A program made the position numbers and the translations under genes. From the NCBI RefSeq assembly GCF_904067045.1, contig NZ_CAJFDC010000001.1, forward strand, positions 682,001 through 746,000: 64,000 nucleotides of DNA. Direction: 5' to 3'. The notes below the pieces were generated by a model that ran no database searches, was not told where the DNA came from, and saw nothing but the letters and a program-made list of their open reading frames with translations. The stretch comes from Pseudomonas sp. FEN (GTDB taxonomy: Bacteria; Pseudomonadota; Gammaproteobacteria; Pseudomonadales; Pseudomonadaceae). Positions 7,992 to 18,174 of the stretch are shown one piece after another; positions within the stretch are counted from its first letter, which is position 1; each line of letters starts with the position of its first letter.

Positions 7992-9458
7992 ATGCCAGTG
8001 AACAATCGTCCCCCTTACGAGTGCCCTGCACTCGATCGCGAGCAAGCTCGCGATCGATCCCAAGGCCACCGCCGTCTCGCGCTCGGCACCCTGAGCCTGG
8101 CCATCGCCCTGGCCGGTTGTGCCGGACTGCCCGACCAGCGCCTGGCCAATGAAGCACTCAAGCGCGGCGATACCGCCGTCGCCGAACAGAACTACCGCCA
8201 GTTGGCGGACCTGGGCTACACCGAAGCCCAGGTCGGTCTGGCCGATATCCAGGTGGAAAGCCGCGACCCGGCCCAGCTCAAACAGGCGGAGGCGACCTAT
8301 CGCGCCGCCGCCGACACTTCGCCCCGGGCCCAGGCACGCCTGGGTCGCTTGCTGGTGGCCAAGCCTGGTGCCAGCGAAGCCGAACACCGCGAAGCCGAAG
8401 GCCTGCTGAAAAAAGCCTTCGCCAACGGCGAAGGCAATACCCTGATTGCCCTGGCCATGCTCTACCTGCAATTCCCACAAACGTTTCCCAACGTCAATGC
8501 CCAGCAACAGATCAACCAATGGCACAGCGCCGGCTACCCGGAAGCGGGCGTGGCCCAGGTGCTGCTCTACCGCACCCAGGACACCTATGACCAGCACCTG
8601 GACGATGTGGAGAAAATCTGCAAGAGCGCGCTCCACAGCTTCGACATCTGCTACGTCGAACTGGCGACCGTGTACCAGAAACGCGCCCAGCCGGAACAAC
8701 AGGCCGCCCTGCTCAAGCAACTGCAAACGGCCTATAGCCACGGCACCGTCGGCGCCCAACGGCTCGACAGCGTGGCCCGCGTGCTCAGCGATGCGAGCCT
8801 CGGCCAAGCGGACGCCAAGACCGCGCAATCGATGCTGGAACAGATCGCCCCCGGTTACCCGGCATCCTGGGTCAGCCTGGCACAACTGCTCTACGACTTC
8901 CCCGACCTGGGCGACGTCAAGCAGATGATGGAATACCTGGACAATGGCCGCGCCGCCGACCAACCCCGCGCCGAACTGCTGCTGGGCAAGCTCTACTACG
9001 AAGGCAAGTGGGTGACGGTGGACGCCAAGCAGGCCGAAGCGCATTTCCAGAAAGCCCTCGGCAAGGAAGTCGCCGCCGATTACTACCTGGGGCAGATCTA
9101 CCGTCGTGGCTACCTCGGCCGGGTCGACTCGCAAAAAGCCCTCGACCACCTGCTCAAGGCTGCCCGCAACGGCCAGAACAGCGCCGACTTCGCCATCGCC
9201 CAACTGTTTTCCCAGGGCAAAGGGACCAAACCCGACCCGCTCAACGCCTACGTCTTCAGCCAGTTGGCCAAGGTCCAGAACACCCCATTGACCAATGACC
9301 TGGCCCAACTACTCGACACCCAACTGCCGCCTGCCCGACGTGCCGATGCCCAGCGCCTGCTGCAACAGGAGCAGCGCCTGCGCGGCACCCTGAGCCGCAA
9401 CCCGCTGGACCTGCAACAAGTCCTGCAAGAAGGCGATCGCGAGGAAAAAACCTTATGA
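7992..9458 (+). CDS. algK: Alginate export lipoprotein AlgK, TPR/Sel1-like scaffold
   Basis: AlgK is an outer-membrane lipoprotein of TPR-like repeats that localises the porin AlgE and bridges the periplasmic complex. The 488-residue frame has a perfect lipobox (LAIALAGC) and helical repeats through the rest, for example [13 protein letters not shown] and [13 protein letters not shown], as in P. aeruginosa AlgK. The N-region before the lipobox is unusually long, because codons about 14-22 are a perfect inverted repeat (8032-8057) resembling the core of a REP element and adding [14 protein letters not shown] is three bases from the ATG at 7992; a GTG two codons later (7998) has better spacing. 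The gene overlaps algE by four bases, implying coupled translation. Confidence 0.96.
   Translation: MPVNNRPPYECPALDREQARDRSQGHRRLALGTLSLAIALAGCAGLPDQRLANEALKRGDTAVAEQNYRQLADLGYTEAQVGLADIQVESRDPAQLKQAEATYRAAADTSPRAQARLGRLLVAKPGASEAEHREAEGLLKKAFANGEGNTLIALAMLYLQFPQTFPNVNAQQQINQWHSAGYPEAGVAQVLLYRTQDTYDQHLDDVEKICKSALHSFDICYVELATVYQKRAQPEQQAALLKQLQTAYSHGTVGAQRLDSVARVLSDASLGQADAKTAQSMLEQIAPGYPASWVSLAQLLYDFPDLGDVKQMMEYLDNGRAADQPRAELLLGKLYYEGKWVTVDAKQAEAHFQKALGKEVAADYYLGQIYRRGYLGRVDSQKALDHLLKAARNGQNSADFAIAQLFSQGKGTKPDPLNAYVFSQLAKVQNTPLTNDLAQLLDTQLPPARRADAQRLLQQEQRLRGTLSRNPLDLQQVLQEGDREEKTL
8032..8057. repeat. Perfect 12-bp palindrome inside the algK signal region
   Basis: Arms TCGATCGCGAGC (8032-8043) and GCTCGCGATCGA (8046-8057) flank an AA loop. 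The core GCGAGCAAGCTCGC equals the core of the intergenic palindrome at 55986-56011. It is translated in frame as part of the AlgK signal peptide. Confidence 0.8.
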
Positions 9459-10939
9459 CTCTCAATCCGTTCGTAAAGGCCGGTCTCGGCCTGAGCTTCG
9501 CCCTGATCTGGTCCTGTCCGACCCTGGCGGCAATCACCGAGACCCAGAACTTCGGCCTGGAAATGAAGATCACCGGGCAATCGGAAGACGACCGCGACCT
9601 CGGCACCGCCAAGGGCGGCGATGTCAGCGGCATCGGCCTGGACCTGCGGCCCTGGGCCTACGGCGAACGCGGCAACTGGAGCGCCTACGCCATGGGCCAG
9701 GCCGTGACCGCCACCGACGTCATTGAAACCGACTCCCTGCAGAAGGCCGATGCCAGCCAAAGTACGTCGAGCAACGACGCGCGTAAAACGGACAAGAACT
9801 ATCTGGCGCTGCGCGAGTTCTGGATCGGCTACAAGGGCCTGACCCCCTATCCGGGCGAAATGCTCAAACTCGGTCGCCAGCGCCTGCGCAATGACGACGG
9901 GCAATGGCGCGACACCAATATCGAAGCCCTGAACTGGAGCTTCGACACCACCTTGCTGCGCGCCAACCTGGGCGCCGCCGAGCGCTTCAGCGAGTACCGC
10001 ACCGACCTCACCGAACTGTCGCCCAAGGACAAGGACCGCCTGCATGTCTATGGCGACGTCGCCTACCAGTGGACACCCGGACAATGGCTCGGCGTGCGCG
10101 CCCACCACACCCATGACGACGGCAAGCTCGACTATCCGACCCCCGGCGTCGCCTCCGACCCGCTCGACAAGAAGAGCAACGGCGACCTGACCTGGCTCGG
10201 CCTGGAAGCCAACAGCGACGCCTATAACTGGCGCAACACCAATACCGTCAACTACTGGGCCAGCCTGACCGGCATGAGCGGCAACCGTGACAGCGTCAAC
10301 CCGCTCAAGGCTGACGGCAGCCAGCCAGCGGACGCCACGCGCGGCAGCCACATCAACGGCTGGGCCAGTGACCTCGGTGTGCGCCTGCGCCTCGACCCGA
10401 ATTGGCAGGTCGGCGCCGCCTACGCCCGTGCCAGCGGCGACTACGAACAGAACGGCCTGGAAAGCAACCGCTCGAATTTCACCGGTACCCGCTCGCGGAC
10501 CCACCGCTTCGGCGAAGCCTTCCGGGGCGAAATGAACAACCTGCAGACCGCCACCCTGTTCGGCTCCTGGCAGTTGCGCGAGGACTACGACGCCAGCCTG
10601 ATCTACCACAAGTTCTGGCGCGTCGACGGGCAAAAAACCGTCGGCAGCAACGGCATCAACGCCGTGCAGAACAACTACGACGATGCCACCGGCGCCCTGC
10701 TCTCCAGCGCCTCGCTGCCCTTGCAGGACGGCAAGACGGACCTGGGCCAGGAAGTCGACCTGGTCGTGACCAAGTACTTCAAGCAAGGCCTGCTGCCAGC
10801 GGCCCTGAGCCAGTCCATCGACGAACCCTCGGCGCTGGTGCGCTTTCGCGGCGGCGTGTTCAAGCCCGGCGATGCCTACGGCAAGAACGTCGATGCCTAT
10901 ATGCACCGCGCGTTTGTCGACGTGATCTGGCGCTTCTGA
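9455..10939 (+). CDS. algE: Alginate outer-membrane export porin AlgE
   Basis: A 494-residue 18-strand beta-barrel through which alginate leaves the cell. It opens with a signal peptide ([20 protein letters not shown], cleavage near TLAA), then alternating amphipathic strands rich in aromatic girdle residues and arginines, such as [10 protein letters not shown] and [12 protein letters not shown], and ends in an aromatic residue (VDVIWRF), typical for outer-membrane insertion. Its size agrees with P. aeruginosa AlgE (490). The ATG overlaps the algK stop. The TGATG at its own stop gives an in-frame ATG for algG, but a better-placed algG start is 27 bases on. Confidence 0.97.
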   Translation: MTLNPFVKAGLGLSFALIWSCPTLAAITETQNFGLEMKITGQSEDDRDLGTAKGGDVSGIGLDLRPWAYGERGNWSAYAMGQAVTATDVIETDSLQKADASQSTSSNDARKTDKNYLALREFWIGYKGLTPYPGEMLKLGRQRLRNDDGQWRDTNIEALNWSFDTTLLRANLGAAERFSEYRTDLTELSPKDKDRLHVYGDVAYQWTPGQWLGVRAHHTHDDGKLDYPTPGVASDPLDKKSNGDLTWLGLEANSDAYNWRNTNTVNYWASLTGMSGNRDSVNPLKADGSQPADATRGSHINGWASDLGVRLRLDPNWQVGAAYARASGDYEQNGLESNRSNFTGTRSRTHRFGEAFRGEMNNLQTATLFGSWQLREDYDASLIYHKFWRVDGQKTVGSNGINAVQNNYDDATGALLSSASLPLQDGKTDLGQEVDLVVTKYFKQGLLPAALSQSIDEPSALVRFRGGVFKPGDAYGKNVDAYMHRAFVDVIWRF

Positions 10940-10965
10940 TGCAGACCGCGAAGGGAGTGACCGAG

Positions 10966-12555
10966 ATGAACCATAGCGCCACGCAGGGCTCGCTCAGCGT
11001 ATTGGCCGGAGCCCTGCTGCTGGCCAGCAGCGCGGCCTTTGCCGGCGTCGAAGCGGTGCCCGCCAAAACCGAGCACGCTCCGACCCTGGTCAAGGAGCTG
11101 CAACAGGCCAAGACCTATACCATCAGCAGCCCGCCGACCGCACCGCTGCACCTGGAAAAACCGAAACTGCCGGATCTGCGCGGCTACACCGCCGCCGCGG
11201 TCGCGGCGAAGGTCGTGCGCGGCAAACCGGGCAAGATCAGTGTGCGGCGGATGATGCAGGAAGACGCCCTGAAAGACTTTATCGGCGGCGACAACAAAAT
11301 GGCCGAGTGGGTGGTCCGCCAGCACGGTATTCCCCAGGCGATCTTCATCGACGACGGTTACATCAACCTCAAGGACCTGAGCAAGAAACTGCCCAAGCAG
11401 TACATCCGCGAAACCTCGCCAGGCGTGTTCCTGGCCAGGATACCGATCGTGGTCGGGCGCCAGGGTATCCTCGAGATCGACAGACAGACCCAGGAACTGC
11501 GACTGTCCCAGGAAGGCGGCGCGTTCCTGATCAACGACGGGCAACTGTTCATTCGCGACACCAAAGTGACCGGCTGGCGCGAAGCAGACAACGGCCCGGC
11601 GACGTTCCGCTCACCCAACGAATTTCGTCCGTTCCTGCTGGCCTGGGGCGGCACCGAGACCTATATCGCCAACAGCCGGATGGCCAGCTTGGGCTATGCC
11701 AACAGCAAATCCTATGGCGTGAGTATTTCCCAGTACACGCCAAACATGGCCAAGGTGCTCAAGCGTTCGGAGCCGACCGGTTGGATCATCGGTTCCGATT
11801 TCTCGGACATGTGGTACGGCTTCTACTGCTACGAGACCCGCGACTTCGTGGTCAAGAGCAACACCTACCGCGACAACATCGTCTACGGCATCGACCCCCA
11901 CGACCGTTCGCATCGGCTGATCATCACCGACAACAGCGTGTACGGGACCAAGAAGAAGCACGGCATCATCATTTCCCGGGAAGTGAACGACAGCTTCATC
12001 TTCAACAACCGCAGCTATGACAACCACCTTTCAGGCTTGGTGATCGACCGTAACAGCGTCAACAACCTGATCGCCTACAACGAGATCTACCGGAACCATA
12101 CCGACGGCATCACCCTCTATGAAAGTGCCGACAACCTGATCTACGCCAACAAGGTGATCAGCAACAAACGCCACGGCATCCGGATCCGCAACAGCGTGAA
12201 CATCCGCCTGTACGAGAACCTCTCCATGTCCAACGGACTGACCGGGGTCTACGGTCACATCAAGGACCTGAGCGACACCGACCGCGACATCGAGCTCGAT
12301 CCGTTCGACGCCAAAGTTTCGCTGATCGTGGTCGGCGGCGAGTTGGCCGGCAACGGCAGCGGCCCGTTGTTCATCGATTCGCCGTTGAGTGTCGAACTGT
12401 ACAACGTATCCATGCTCGCCCCGACGAAGAACAGCGGCATCAGCTTCGCCGGGGTACTCGGCGATCGCCAGGATGAAATTCTCGACCTGCTGGTGCGCCA
12501 GCGCAAAGCCGTGCTGATTGACCCCGTCGAAAGCCAGACCCAACTGCGGGATTGA
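10966..12555 (+). CDS. algG: Poly(beta-D-mannuronate) C5-epimerase AlgG
   Basis: AlgG is the periplasmic epimerase that converts mannuronate to guluronate in the polymer, and it also protects the chain from AlgL. The protein has 529 residues: a signal peptide ending SSAAFA, an N-terminal carbohydrate-binding region, and a right-handed beta-helix carrying the catalytic segment YGIDPHDRSHRL and repeated N-rich turns (IIFSR-like HGIIISREV, RHGIRIRNSVN). The start at 10966 follows GGGAG with good spacing; the alternative ATG at 10939 overlaps the algE stop and would add nine residues before the signal peptide. Part of the AlgK-AlgX-AlgG export complex. Confidence 0.96.
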   Translation: MNHSATQGSLSVLAGALLLASSAAFAGVEAVPAKTEHAPTLVKELQQAKTYTISSPPTAPLHLEKPKLPDLRGYTAAAVAAKVVRGKPGKISVRRMMQEDALKDFIGGDNKMAEWVVRQHGIPQAIFIDDGYINLKDLSKKLPKQYIRETSPGVFLARIPIVVGRQGILEIDRQTQELRLSQEGGAFLINDGQLFIRDTKVTGWREADNGPATFRSPNEFRPFLLAWGGTETYIANSRMASLGYANSKSYGVSISQYTPNMAKVLKRSEPTGWIIGSDFSDMWYGFYCYETRDFVVKSNTYRDNIVYGIDPHDRSHRLIITDNSVYGTKKKHGIIISREVNDSFIFNNRSYDNHLSGLVIDRNSVNNLIAYNEIYRNHTDGITLYESADNLIYANKVISNKRHGIRIRNSVNIRLYENLSMSNGLTGVYGHIKDLSDTDRDIELDPFDAKVSLIVVGGELAGNGSGPLFIDSPLSVELYNVSMLAPTKNSGISFAGVLGDRQDEILDLLVRQRKAVLIDPVESQTQLRD

Positions 12556-12566
12556 GGATGACAGTT

Positions 12567-14000
12567 ATGAACCCACACCTGATCAAACTGCTCGGCCTGT
12601 CCGGCTTTGCCGCGGCGATCTTCGCGGCCAGCGGCAACCTGCGCGCCGAGGACGTCCAGGCCCCGACGTTCAGCGCCGAGCCCTGCTGCAACCTGTGTCC
12701 GGAGGCCTATGACGCGAAAAACTACACCACCCGCTACCAGCAGAACTTCACCACCCTGGTCCAGGCCCAGGGCGATTGGCTGTTCCGCACCCAGGAAGAC
12801 CTGCGCACCGAGTTCGACACCAGCCCCGAAGGCTACCGGCGCCTGCAACAACTGCACGATGCCTTCAAGAGCAAGGGCGTGGAGCTGGTGGTGGTCTACC
12901 AGCCGACCCGGGGCCTGGTGGATCGCAACAAGCTGTTCCCGGCCGAGCGCGACAAGTTCGACTATGAAAAAGCCCTGGGCAACTACCAGGCGATGCTCGG
13001 ACGCTTCGCCAAGATGGGCTACCACGTCCCGGACCTGTCACCGCTGACCAACGAACAACAGGCCCACGATTTCTACTTCCGTGGTGACCAGCACTGGACG
13101 CCATACGGCGCCGAACGCACGGCGAAAATCGTCGCCGAGACGGTGAAAAAGATGCCGGGCTTCGCCGACATTCCCCGTCGCGAATTCGAGACCAAGATCT
13201 CCGGACGCATGGGCAAGACCGGTACCCTGCACAACATGGCCGGCCAGCTGTGCGGCACCAGTTACGCCATCCAGTACATGGACCAGTTCAGCACCGAACC
13301 CAAGAGCGAGGCCGCGGACGGCGACCTGTTCAGCGATGCCGGCAACCCGCGGATCACCCTGGTGGGCACCAGCCACAGTGGCAAGAACTACAACTTCGCC
13401 GGCTTCCTGCAACAGTACATCGGCGCCGACATTCTCAACGTCGCCTTCCCCGGCGGTGGCCTGGAAGGCTCGATGTTGCAGTACCTGGGCAGCGATGAAT
13501 TCCAGAAGATGCCACCCAAGATCCTGATCTGGGAATTCTCGCCGCTGTATCGCCTGGACCAGGAAACCATCTACCGGCAGATGATGGCGCTGCTCGACAA
13601 TGGCTGTGAAGGCAAGAACGCCGAGATGAGCGCCAGCGCCCTGATCAAACCGGGCAAGAACGAGCTGCTGGTCAACAGCAACAACCGCGACCTGCACAAC
13701 AGTGCATACCAGGTCGACATCCGCTTCGCCGACACCTCGGTGAAAACCCTGCACACCACCCTCTGGTACATGAACGGTCGCCACGAGGACATCAAGATCG
13801 ACAAACCGAAAACCTCCGACACCGACGGACGTTTCGCCTTTGAACTGCGCACCGACAAAGACTGGGCCAGCCAGAACCTGCTGGCCGTCGAAGTCCAGGG
13901 CCCGGAACCGGGCAGCGCGCCGCAGCAAGTCGAGGCGAAAATCTGTAAACGCAACGTATTCCCCAACGCCGAGCCCCGCGTGGCACAGGCCGGGCTATGA
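12567..14000 (+). CDS. algX: Alginate O-acetyltransferase/export protein AlgX
   Basis: AlgX is a periplasmic SGNH-fold acetyltransferase with a C-terminal carbohydrate-binding module, and it transfers acetyl groups onto polymannuronate. The 477-residue protein has a signal peptide ([16 protein letters not shown]), the Asp-His pair in [11 protein letters not shown] near residue 173, the nucleophile serine in [13 protein letters not shown], and cysteines at the mature N-terminus (EPCCNLCPE). The start at 12567 is chosen because GAGGA lies eight bases before it; ATG 12558 and TTG 12552 are in frame but poorly placed. It overlaps or abuts algG upstream and algL downstream. Confidence 0.96.
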   Translation: MNPHLIKLLGLSGFAAAIFAASGNLRAEDVQAPTFSAEPCCNLCPEAYDAKNYTTRYQQNFTTLVQAQGDWLFRTQEDLRTEFDTSPEGYRRLQQLHDAFKSKGVELVVVYQPTRGLVDRNKLFPAERDKFDYEKALGNYQAMLGRFAKMGYHVPDLSPLTNEQQAHDFYFRGDQHWTPYGAERTAKIVAETVKKMPGFADIPRREFETKISGRMGKTGTLHNMAGQLCGTSYAIQYMDQFSTEPKSEAADGDLFSDAGNPRITLVGTSHSGKNYNFAGFLQQYIGADILNVAFPGGGLEGSMLQYLGSDEFQKMPPKILIWEFSPLYRLDQETIYRQMMALLDNGCEGKNAEMSASALIKPGKNELLVNSNNRDLHNSAYQVDIRFADTSVKTLHTTLWYMNGRHEDIKIDKPKTSDTDGRFAFELRTDKDWASQNLLAVEVQGPEPGSAPQQVEAKICKRNVFPNAEPRVAQAGL

Positions 14001-14011
14001 GGTATCTACCG

Positions 14012-15121
14012 ATGAAATTCCGCACCTTGCTTGCTCCTTCACTGCTCGGCCTGGCGATGATCGCCAGTTCCGCTCAAGCCGCCGCGCCACTGCGTCCGCC
14101 CCAGGGATACCTGGCCGCCATCGACAAGATCAAGACCGGCGGCAAAAGCGACGGCTGCGATGCCATGCCCCAGCCCTACACCGGCTCGTTGCAGTTCCGC
14201 AGCAAATACGAGGGCTCCGACAAGGCTCGGGCGACCCTCAACGTACAGTCGGAACAGGCCTTTCGCGACACCACCGCCGACATCACCAAAATGGAACGCG
14301 GCACCAGCAAGCAGGTGATGCAGTTCATGCGTGACGGTCGCCCGGAACAGTTGAGCTGCACCCTGAACTGGCTGACCGCCTGGGCCCAGGCCGACGCGCT
14401 GATGTCCAAGGACTTCAACCACACTGGCAAGTCCATGCGCAAGTGGGCATTGGGCAGCATGGCCTCGGCCTACGTCCGCCTGAAGTTCTCCGACTCCCAC
14501 CCGCTGGCGACCCACCAGAAGGAAGCCCAACTGATCGAGGCCTGGTTCAGCAAGATGGCCGACCAGGTGGTCAGCGACTGGGACAACCTGCCGCTGGACA
14601 AAACCAACAACCATTCGTACTGGGCCGCGTGGTCGGTGATGGCGACCGCGGTCGCCACCGATCGTCGCGACCTGTTCGACTGGGCGGTGAAGGAATACAA
14701 GGTCGGCGCCAACCAGGTCGACCCCCAGGGTTTCCTGCCCAACGAGCTCAAGCGTCAACAACGGGCCTTGGCTTATCACAACTACGCGTTGCCGCCGCTG
14801 GCGATGATTGCCAGCTTTGCCCTGGCCAACGGCGTGGATCTGCGCCAGGAAAACAATGGTGCGCTCAAGCGCTTGGGTGATCGGGTGTTGGCCGGGGTGA
14901 AGGATCCGCAGCAATTCCAGGCCAAGAATGGCCAGGAACAGGACATGACCGACCTCAAGGTCGACTCGAAATTCGCCTGGCTCGAACCGTATTGCACGCT
15001 CTACACCTGTCCGCCGGACGTGCTTGAACACAAGCATCAGATGCAACCGTTCAAGACCTTCCGCCTCGGCGGCGACCTGACCAAGGTCTACGACCCGAGC
15101 CATGAGAAGGGCAACCAGTAG
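14012..15121 (+). CDS. algL: Alginate lyase AlgL
   Basis: A periplasmic family-5 polysaccharide lyase that degrades alginate misdirected into the periplasm. The protein has 369 residues: signal peptide [20 protein letters not shown] ending AQA, then the all-helical (alpha/alpha) fold. The catalytic residues are present in NNHSYW (Asn-His) near residue 200 and in [13 protein letters not shown] (Arg, Tyr). Length matches P. aeruginosa AlgL (367). The ATG at 14012 follows GAGGT; an ATG at 13997 overlaps the algX stop and would add five residues. A gap of about 290 bases with a REP pair separates it from algI, the largest break in the operon. Confidence 0.96.
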   Translation: MKFRTLLAPSLLGLAMIASSAQAAAPLRPPQGYLAAIDKIKTGGKSDGCDAMPQPYTGSLQFRSKYEGSDKARATLNVQSEQAFRDTTADITKMERGTSKQVMQFMRDGRPEQLSCTLNWLTAWAQADALMSKDFNHTGKSMRKWALGSMASAYVRLKFSDSHPLATHQKEAQLIEAWFSKMADQVVSDWDNLPLDKTNNHSYWAAWSVMATAVATDRRDLFDWAVKEYKVGANQVDPQGFLPNELKRQQRALAYHNYALPPLAMIASFALANGVDLRQENNGALKRLGDRVLAGVKDPQQFQAKNGQEQDMTDLKVDSKFAWLEPYCTLYTCPPDVLEHKHQMQPFKTFRLGGDLTKVYDPSHEKGNQ

Positions 15122-15159
15122 AGCCGTCAAACAACACGGATTGTGGATGGTGCGGCCAT

Positions 15160-15291
15160 TGTGGCGAGGGGGCTTGCCCCCGTTGGACTGCGCGGCAGTC
15201 CTGAAACCGGCGAATGCGGCCCGCCTGAAGAATGCGGATTCCGTTTTTGGGGCCGCTTCGCAGCCCAACGGGGGCAAGCCCCCTCGCCACA
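15160..15291. repeat. Inverted 27-bp REP pair in the algL-algI junction
   Basis: Arms at 15160-15186 and 15265-15291 are exact reverse complements over 27 bases (core GGCGAGGGGGCTTGCCCCC). The same class is found between algF and algA. Beyond it, 15344-15350 (CCCCCCG) can pair with 15358-15364 (CGGGGGG), followed by TTTGGGGGG, just before the algI ribosome binding site region. Confidence 0.85.
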
Positions 15292-15413
15292 GGTAATCCC
15301 CGTCACCACAAGTTCGCGCATGACGGTGGATCTACGTAATACCCCCCCCGATTACCACGGGGGGTTTGGGGGGCCTTGGCCCTTGACCGTTGACGAAACA
15401 AGGAGAGCCCGGG

Positions 15414-16970
15414 ATGGTCTTTTCATCCAATGTGTTCCTGTTCCTGTTCCTGCCGATCTTTCTCGGCTTGTACTACTTGAGCGGGCAACGCTATCGCAAC
15501 CTGCTGTTGCTGATCGCCAGCTACGTGTTCTATGCCTGGTGGCGAGTCGACTTCCTGGCGCTGTTCGCCGGCGTCACCCTGTGGAACTACTGGATCGGCC
15601 TCAAGGTCGGTGCCGCCGGAGTGCGCAGTAAACCGGCACAACGCTGGCTGCTGCTGGGCGTGGCCATCGACCTGGGCATCCTCGGCTACTTCAAGTACGC
15701 CAACTTCGGCGTCGACAGCCTCAACGCGATCATGACCTCGTTCGGTCTCGAACCGTTCATCCTGACCCACGTGCTGCTGCCGATCGGGATCTCGTTCTAC
15801 ATCTTCGAGTCCATCAGCTACATCATCGACGTCTACCGTGGCGACACCCCGGCAACGCGCAACCTGATCGACTTCGCCGCCTTCGTGGCGATCTTCCCGC
15901 ACCTGATTGCCGGCCCCGTGCTGCGCTTTCGCGACCTCGCCGAACAGTTCAACAACCGCACCCACACCCTCGACAAATTCTCCGAGGGCGCCACGCGGTT
16001 CATGCAGGGCTTTATCAAGAAAGTCTTTATCGCCGACACCCTGGCGGTGGTCGCCGACCATTGCTTCGCCCTGCAACACCCGAGCACCGGCGACGCCTGG
16101 CTCGGCGCCCTGGCCTACACCGCGCAGCTGTACTTCGACTTCTCCGGCTACAGCGACATGGCCATCGGCCTGGGCCTGATGATGGGCTTCCGCTTCATGG
16201 AGAACTTCAAGCAGCCCTACATCAGCCAGTCGATCACCGAGTTCTGGCGGCGCTGGCATATCAGCCTGTCGACCTGGCTGCGCGACTACCTCTACATCAC
16301 CCTGGGCGGCAACCGCAAAGGCACGCTGATCACCTACCGCAACCTGTTCCTGACCATGCTGCTCGGCGGCCTGTGGCACGGCGCCAACCTCACCTACATC
16401 GTCTGGGGCGCCTGGCACGGCCTGTGGCTGGCCATCGAAAAAGCCCTGGGAATCGACACCAACCCGCGCCGCTTCAACCCGATCCGCTGGGCCCTGACCT
16501 TCCTGCTGGTGATCATGGGCTGGGTGATCTTCCGCTCCGAAAACCTGCACGTCGCCGCCCGCATGTACGGCGCCATGTTCAGCTTCAGCGAGTGGTCACT
16601 GTCGGAACTCAACCGCGCCAGCCTCACCGGCCTGCAAGTGGCGACCCTGGTGCTGGCCTACGCAACCCTGGCGTTCTTCGGCCTGCGCGACTTCTACCGC
16701 AACCCACCCGCCGCCAAAGCCAAGGCCAGCCCCGCCGACGGCCCGGCCACCGCGCAACCGGGGCTGATCAAGGCGGTCCCCGGCGAAGCGGCCAACAGCA
16801 TTCACGAGCCCGGCTACAACGTCGGCACCGAGGCCCAGGTGCAACCGGCCTACTGGGTCGCCGACTGGCCGCGCTACCTGATGCGCACCCTGGTGCTGCT
16901 GCTGTTCATCGCCTCGATTCTCAAACTCTCGGCGCAAAGCTTCTCGCCGTTCCTTTACTTCCAGTTCTGA
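15414..16970 (+). CDS. algI: Alginate O-acetylation membrane protein AlgI (MBOAT)
   Basis: AlgI is a multi-spanning MBOAT protein that moves acetyl groups from a cytoplasmic donor across the inner membrane for AlgJ/AlgX. The 518-residue frame has about eleven hydrophobic segments and the MBOAT signatures ITEFWRRWHISLSTWLRDYL and GGLWHGANLTYIVWG, the latter containing the essential His. AGGAGA seven bases before the ATG at 15414 fixes the start; an upstream TTG at 15390 lacks support. AlgI is followed at 11 bases by algJ. A soluble-looking insertion (KAKASPADGPATAQPG) lies before the last membrane segment. Confidence 0.96.
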   Translation: MVFSSNVFLFLFLPIFLGLYYLSGQRYRNLLLLIASYVFYAWWRVDFLALFAGVTLWNYWIGLKVGAAGVRSKPAQRWLLLGVAIDLGILGYFKYANFGVDSLNAIMTSFGLEPFILTHVLLPIGISFYIFESISYIIDVYRGDTPATRNLIDFAAFVAIFPHLIAGPVLRFRDLAEQFNNRTHTLDKFSEGATRFMQGFIKKVFIADTLAVVADHCFALQHPSTGDAWLGALAYTAQLYFDFSGYSDMAIGLGLMMGFRFMENFKQPYISQSITEFWRRWHISLSTWLRDYLYITLGGNRKGTLITYRNLFLTMLLGGLWHGANLTYIVWGAWHGLWLAIEKALGIDTNPRRFNPIRWALTFLLVIMGWVIFRSENLHVAARMYGAMFSFSEWSLSELNRASLTGLQVATLVLAYATLAFFGLRDFYRNPPAAKAKASPADGPATAQPGLIKAVPGEAANSIHEPGYNVGTEAQVQPAYWVADWPRYLMRTLVLLLFIASILKLSAQSFSPFLYFQF

Positions 16971-16981
16971 GGGAGCCGACC

Positions 16982-18160
16982 ATGACCCGCTCATTACGCA
17001 TCCTCTACATCGCCCTGTTCCTGGCCATCCTGCTGGCACTGGGGCTGTGGTCCCTGCGCAGCTTTATCGGCTTCAGCACCAATGCCGACGCCACCCTGAT
17101 CAACGGGCGCTGGACCAAGGCCATCGAAACCCGTTACGACGGCGAATTCCCGATCAAGCGCCTGGGCACCAACCTCTGGGCCGCGCTGGACTTCAAGCTG
17201 TTCAACGAAGGCCGCCCGGGCGTGGTGCTGGGCCGCGACCAGTGGCTCTACAGCGACGAGGAGTTCAACCCGGTCGCCGGTGAGCAGCAGAACCTGCAAG
17301 GCAACTACGCGCTGGTTGAAGGCGTGCGCCAGACCCTCAAGGCCAAGGGCGTGAAACTGGTGCTGGCGATCGTCCCGGCCAAGGTCCGCCTGTACCCGGA
17401 ACACCTGGGCGACGTCCGTCCGGCAAGCATTCACGCCAACCTCTACCAGGACTTCCACGCCCGGGTCGCCGCCGAGCGGATCATCGCCCCGGACCTGCTG
17501 GGCCCCTTGCAACAGGCCAAGGAACAAGGCCGACAAGTGTTCCTGCGTACCGATACCCACTGGACCCCGGACGGCGCGCAAATCGCCGCCACTCAACTGG
17601 CCGCGGCCATCGCCCAGCACGCCCCGCTCAGCGGCGAGCCGCAACGTTTTGTCACCGCCGCCGAGAAGACCGAACAGCACAAGGGTGACCTGACCCTGTT
17701 CCTGCCGCTGGACCCGCTGTTCAGCAATCTGATGCCACCCGAGGAGCCCCTGGAAAAACGCACCACCCGTGCCGCCGACGATCAGCCGGCTGGCGGCGAC
17801 GCGCTGTTTGCCGACAGCGAAGTCCCGGTGGCCCTGATCGGCACCAGCTACAGCGCCAACCCGAACTGGAACTTCGTCGGCGCATTGAAACAGGCCCTGC
17901 ACCGCGACGTGGTGAATTACGCCGAAGACGGCCACGGCCCGATCCTGCCGATGCTCGCCTACCTGGAAAGCGACGCCTTCAAGAACAGCCCGCCGCAGGT
18001 ACTGATCTGGGAGTTCCCGGAGCGCTACCTGCCGGTCAACAACGAAATCGGCGATGCCGACCCCAAGTGGGTCGCGCAATTGAAAGCCACGGGGCTGCAC
18101 CAACAGAACCTGGTCCAGAACACACCTAAATCCGAGTCGCCCGAACGGGCGCAAAACTGA
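16982..18160 (+). CDS. algJ: Alginate O-acetyltransferase AlgJ
   Basis: AlgJ is a periplasmic, membrane-anchored SGNH-like acetyltransferase that works with AlgI, AlgF and AlgX. The 392-residue protein has an uncleaved N-terminal signal anchor (ILYIALFLAILLALGLW), the Asp-His motif TDTHWTPDG, and the nucleophile motif LIGTSYSANPNWNF, parallel to AlgX. The C-terminus ends in a hydrophilic tail. GGGAG precedes the ATG by a few bases. The length is close to the P. aeruginosa protein (391). Confidence 0.96.
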   Translation: MTRSLRILYIALFLAILLALGLWSLRSFIGFSTNADATLINGRWTKAIETRYDGEFPIKRLGTNLWAALDFKLFNEGRPGVVLGRDQWLYSDEEFNPVAGEQQNLQGNYALVEGVRQTLKAKGVKLVLAIVPAKVRLYPEHLGDVRPASIHANLYQDFHARVAAERIIAPDLLGPLQQAKEQGRQVFLRTDTHWTPDGAQIAATQLAAAIAQHAPLSGEPQRFVTAAEKTEQHKGDLTLFLPLDPLFSNLMPPEEPLEKRTTRAADDQPAGGDALFADSEVPVALIGTSYSANPNWNFVGALKQALHRDVVNYAEDGHGPILPMLAYLESDAFKNSPPQVLIWEFPERYLPVNNEIGDADPKWVAQLKATGLHQQNLVQNTPKSESPERAQN

Positions 18161-18174
18161 AAGAGGTACTTCCC

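Noticed and set aside
6804..9308. 834-codon open frame on the minus strand across alg44 and algK
   Set aside because: It is antisense to two well-matched alginate genes, has no domain resemblance, and is explained by high GC at third codon positions.
10402..10965. Long N-terminal extension of the algG frame
   Set aside because: It overlaps algE in another frame; the true start with signal peptide and ribosome binding site is at 10966.
16061..16981. Upstream extension of the algJ frame
   Set aside because: It lies inside algI in another frame; the algJ signal anchor begins at 16982.
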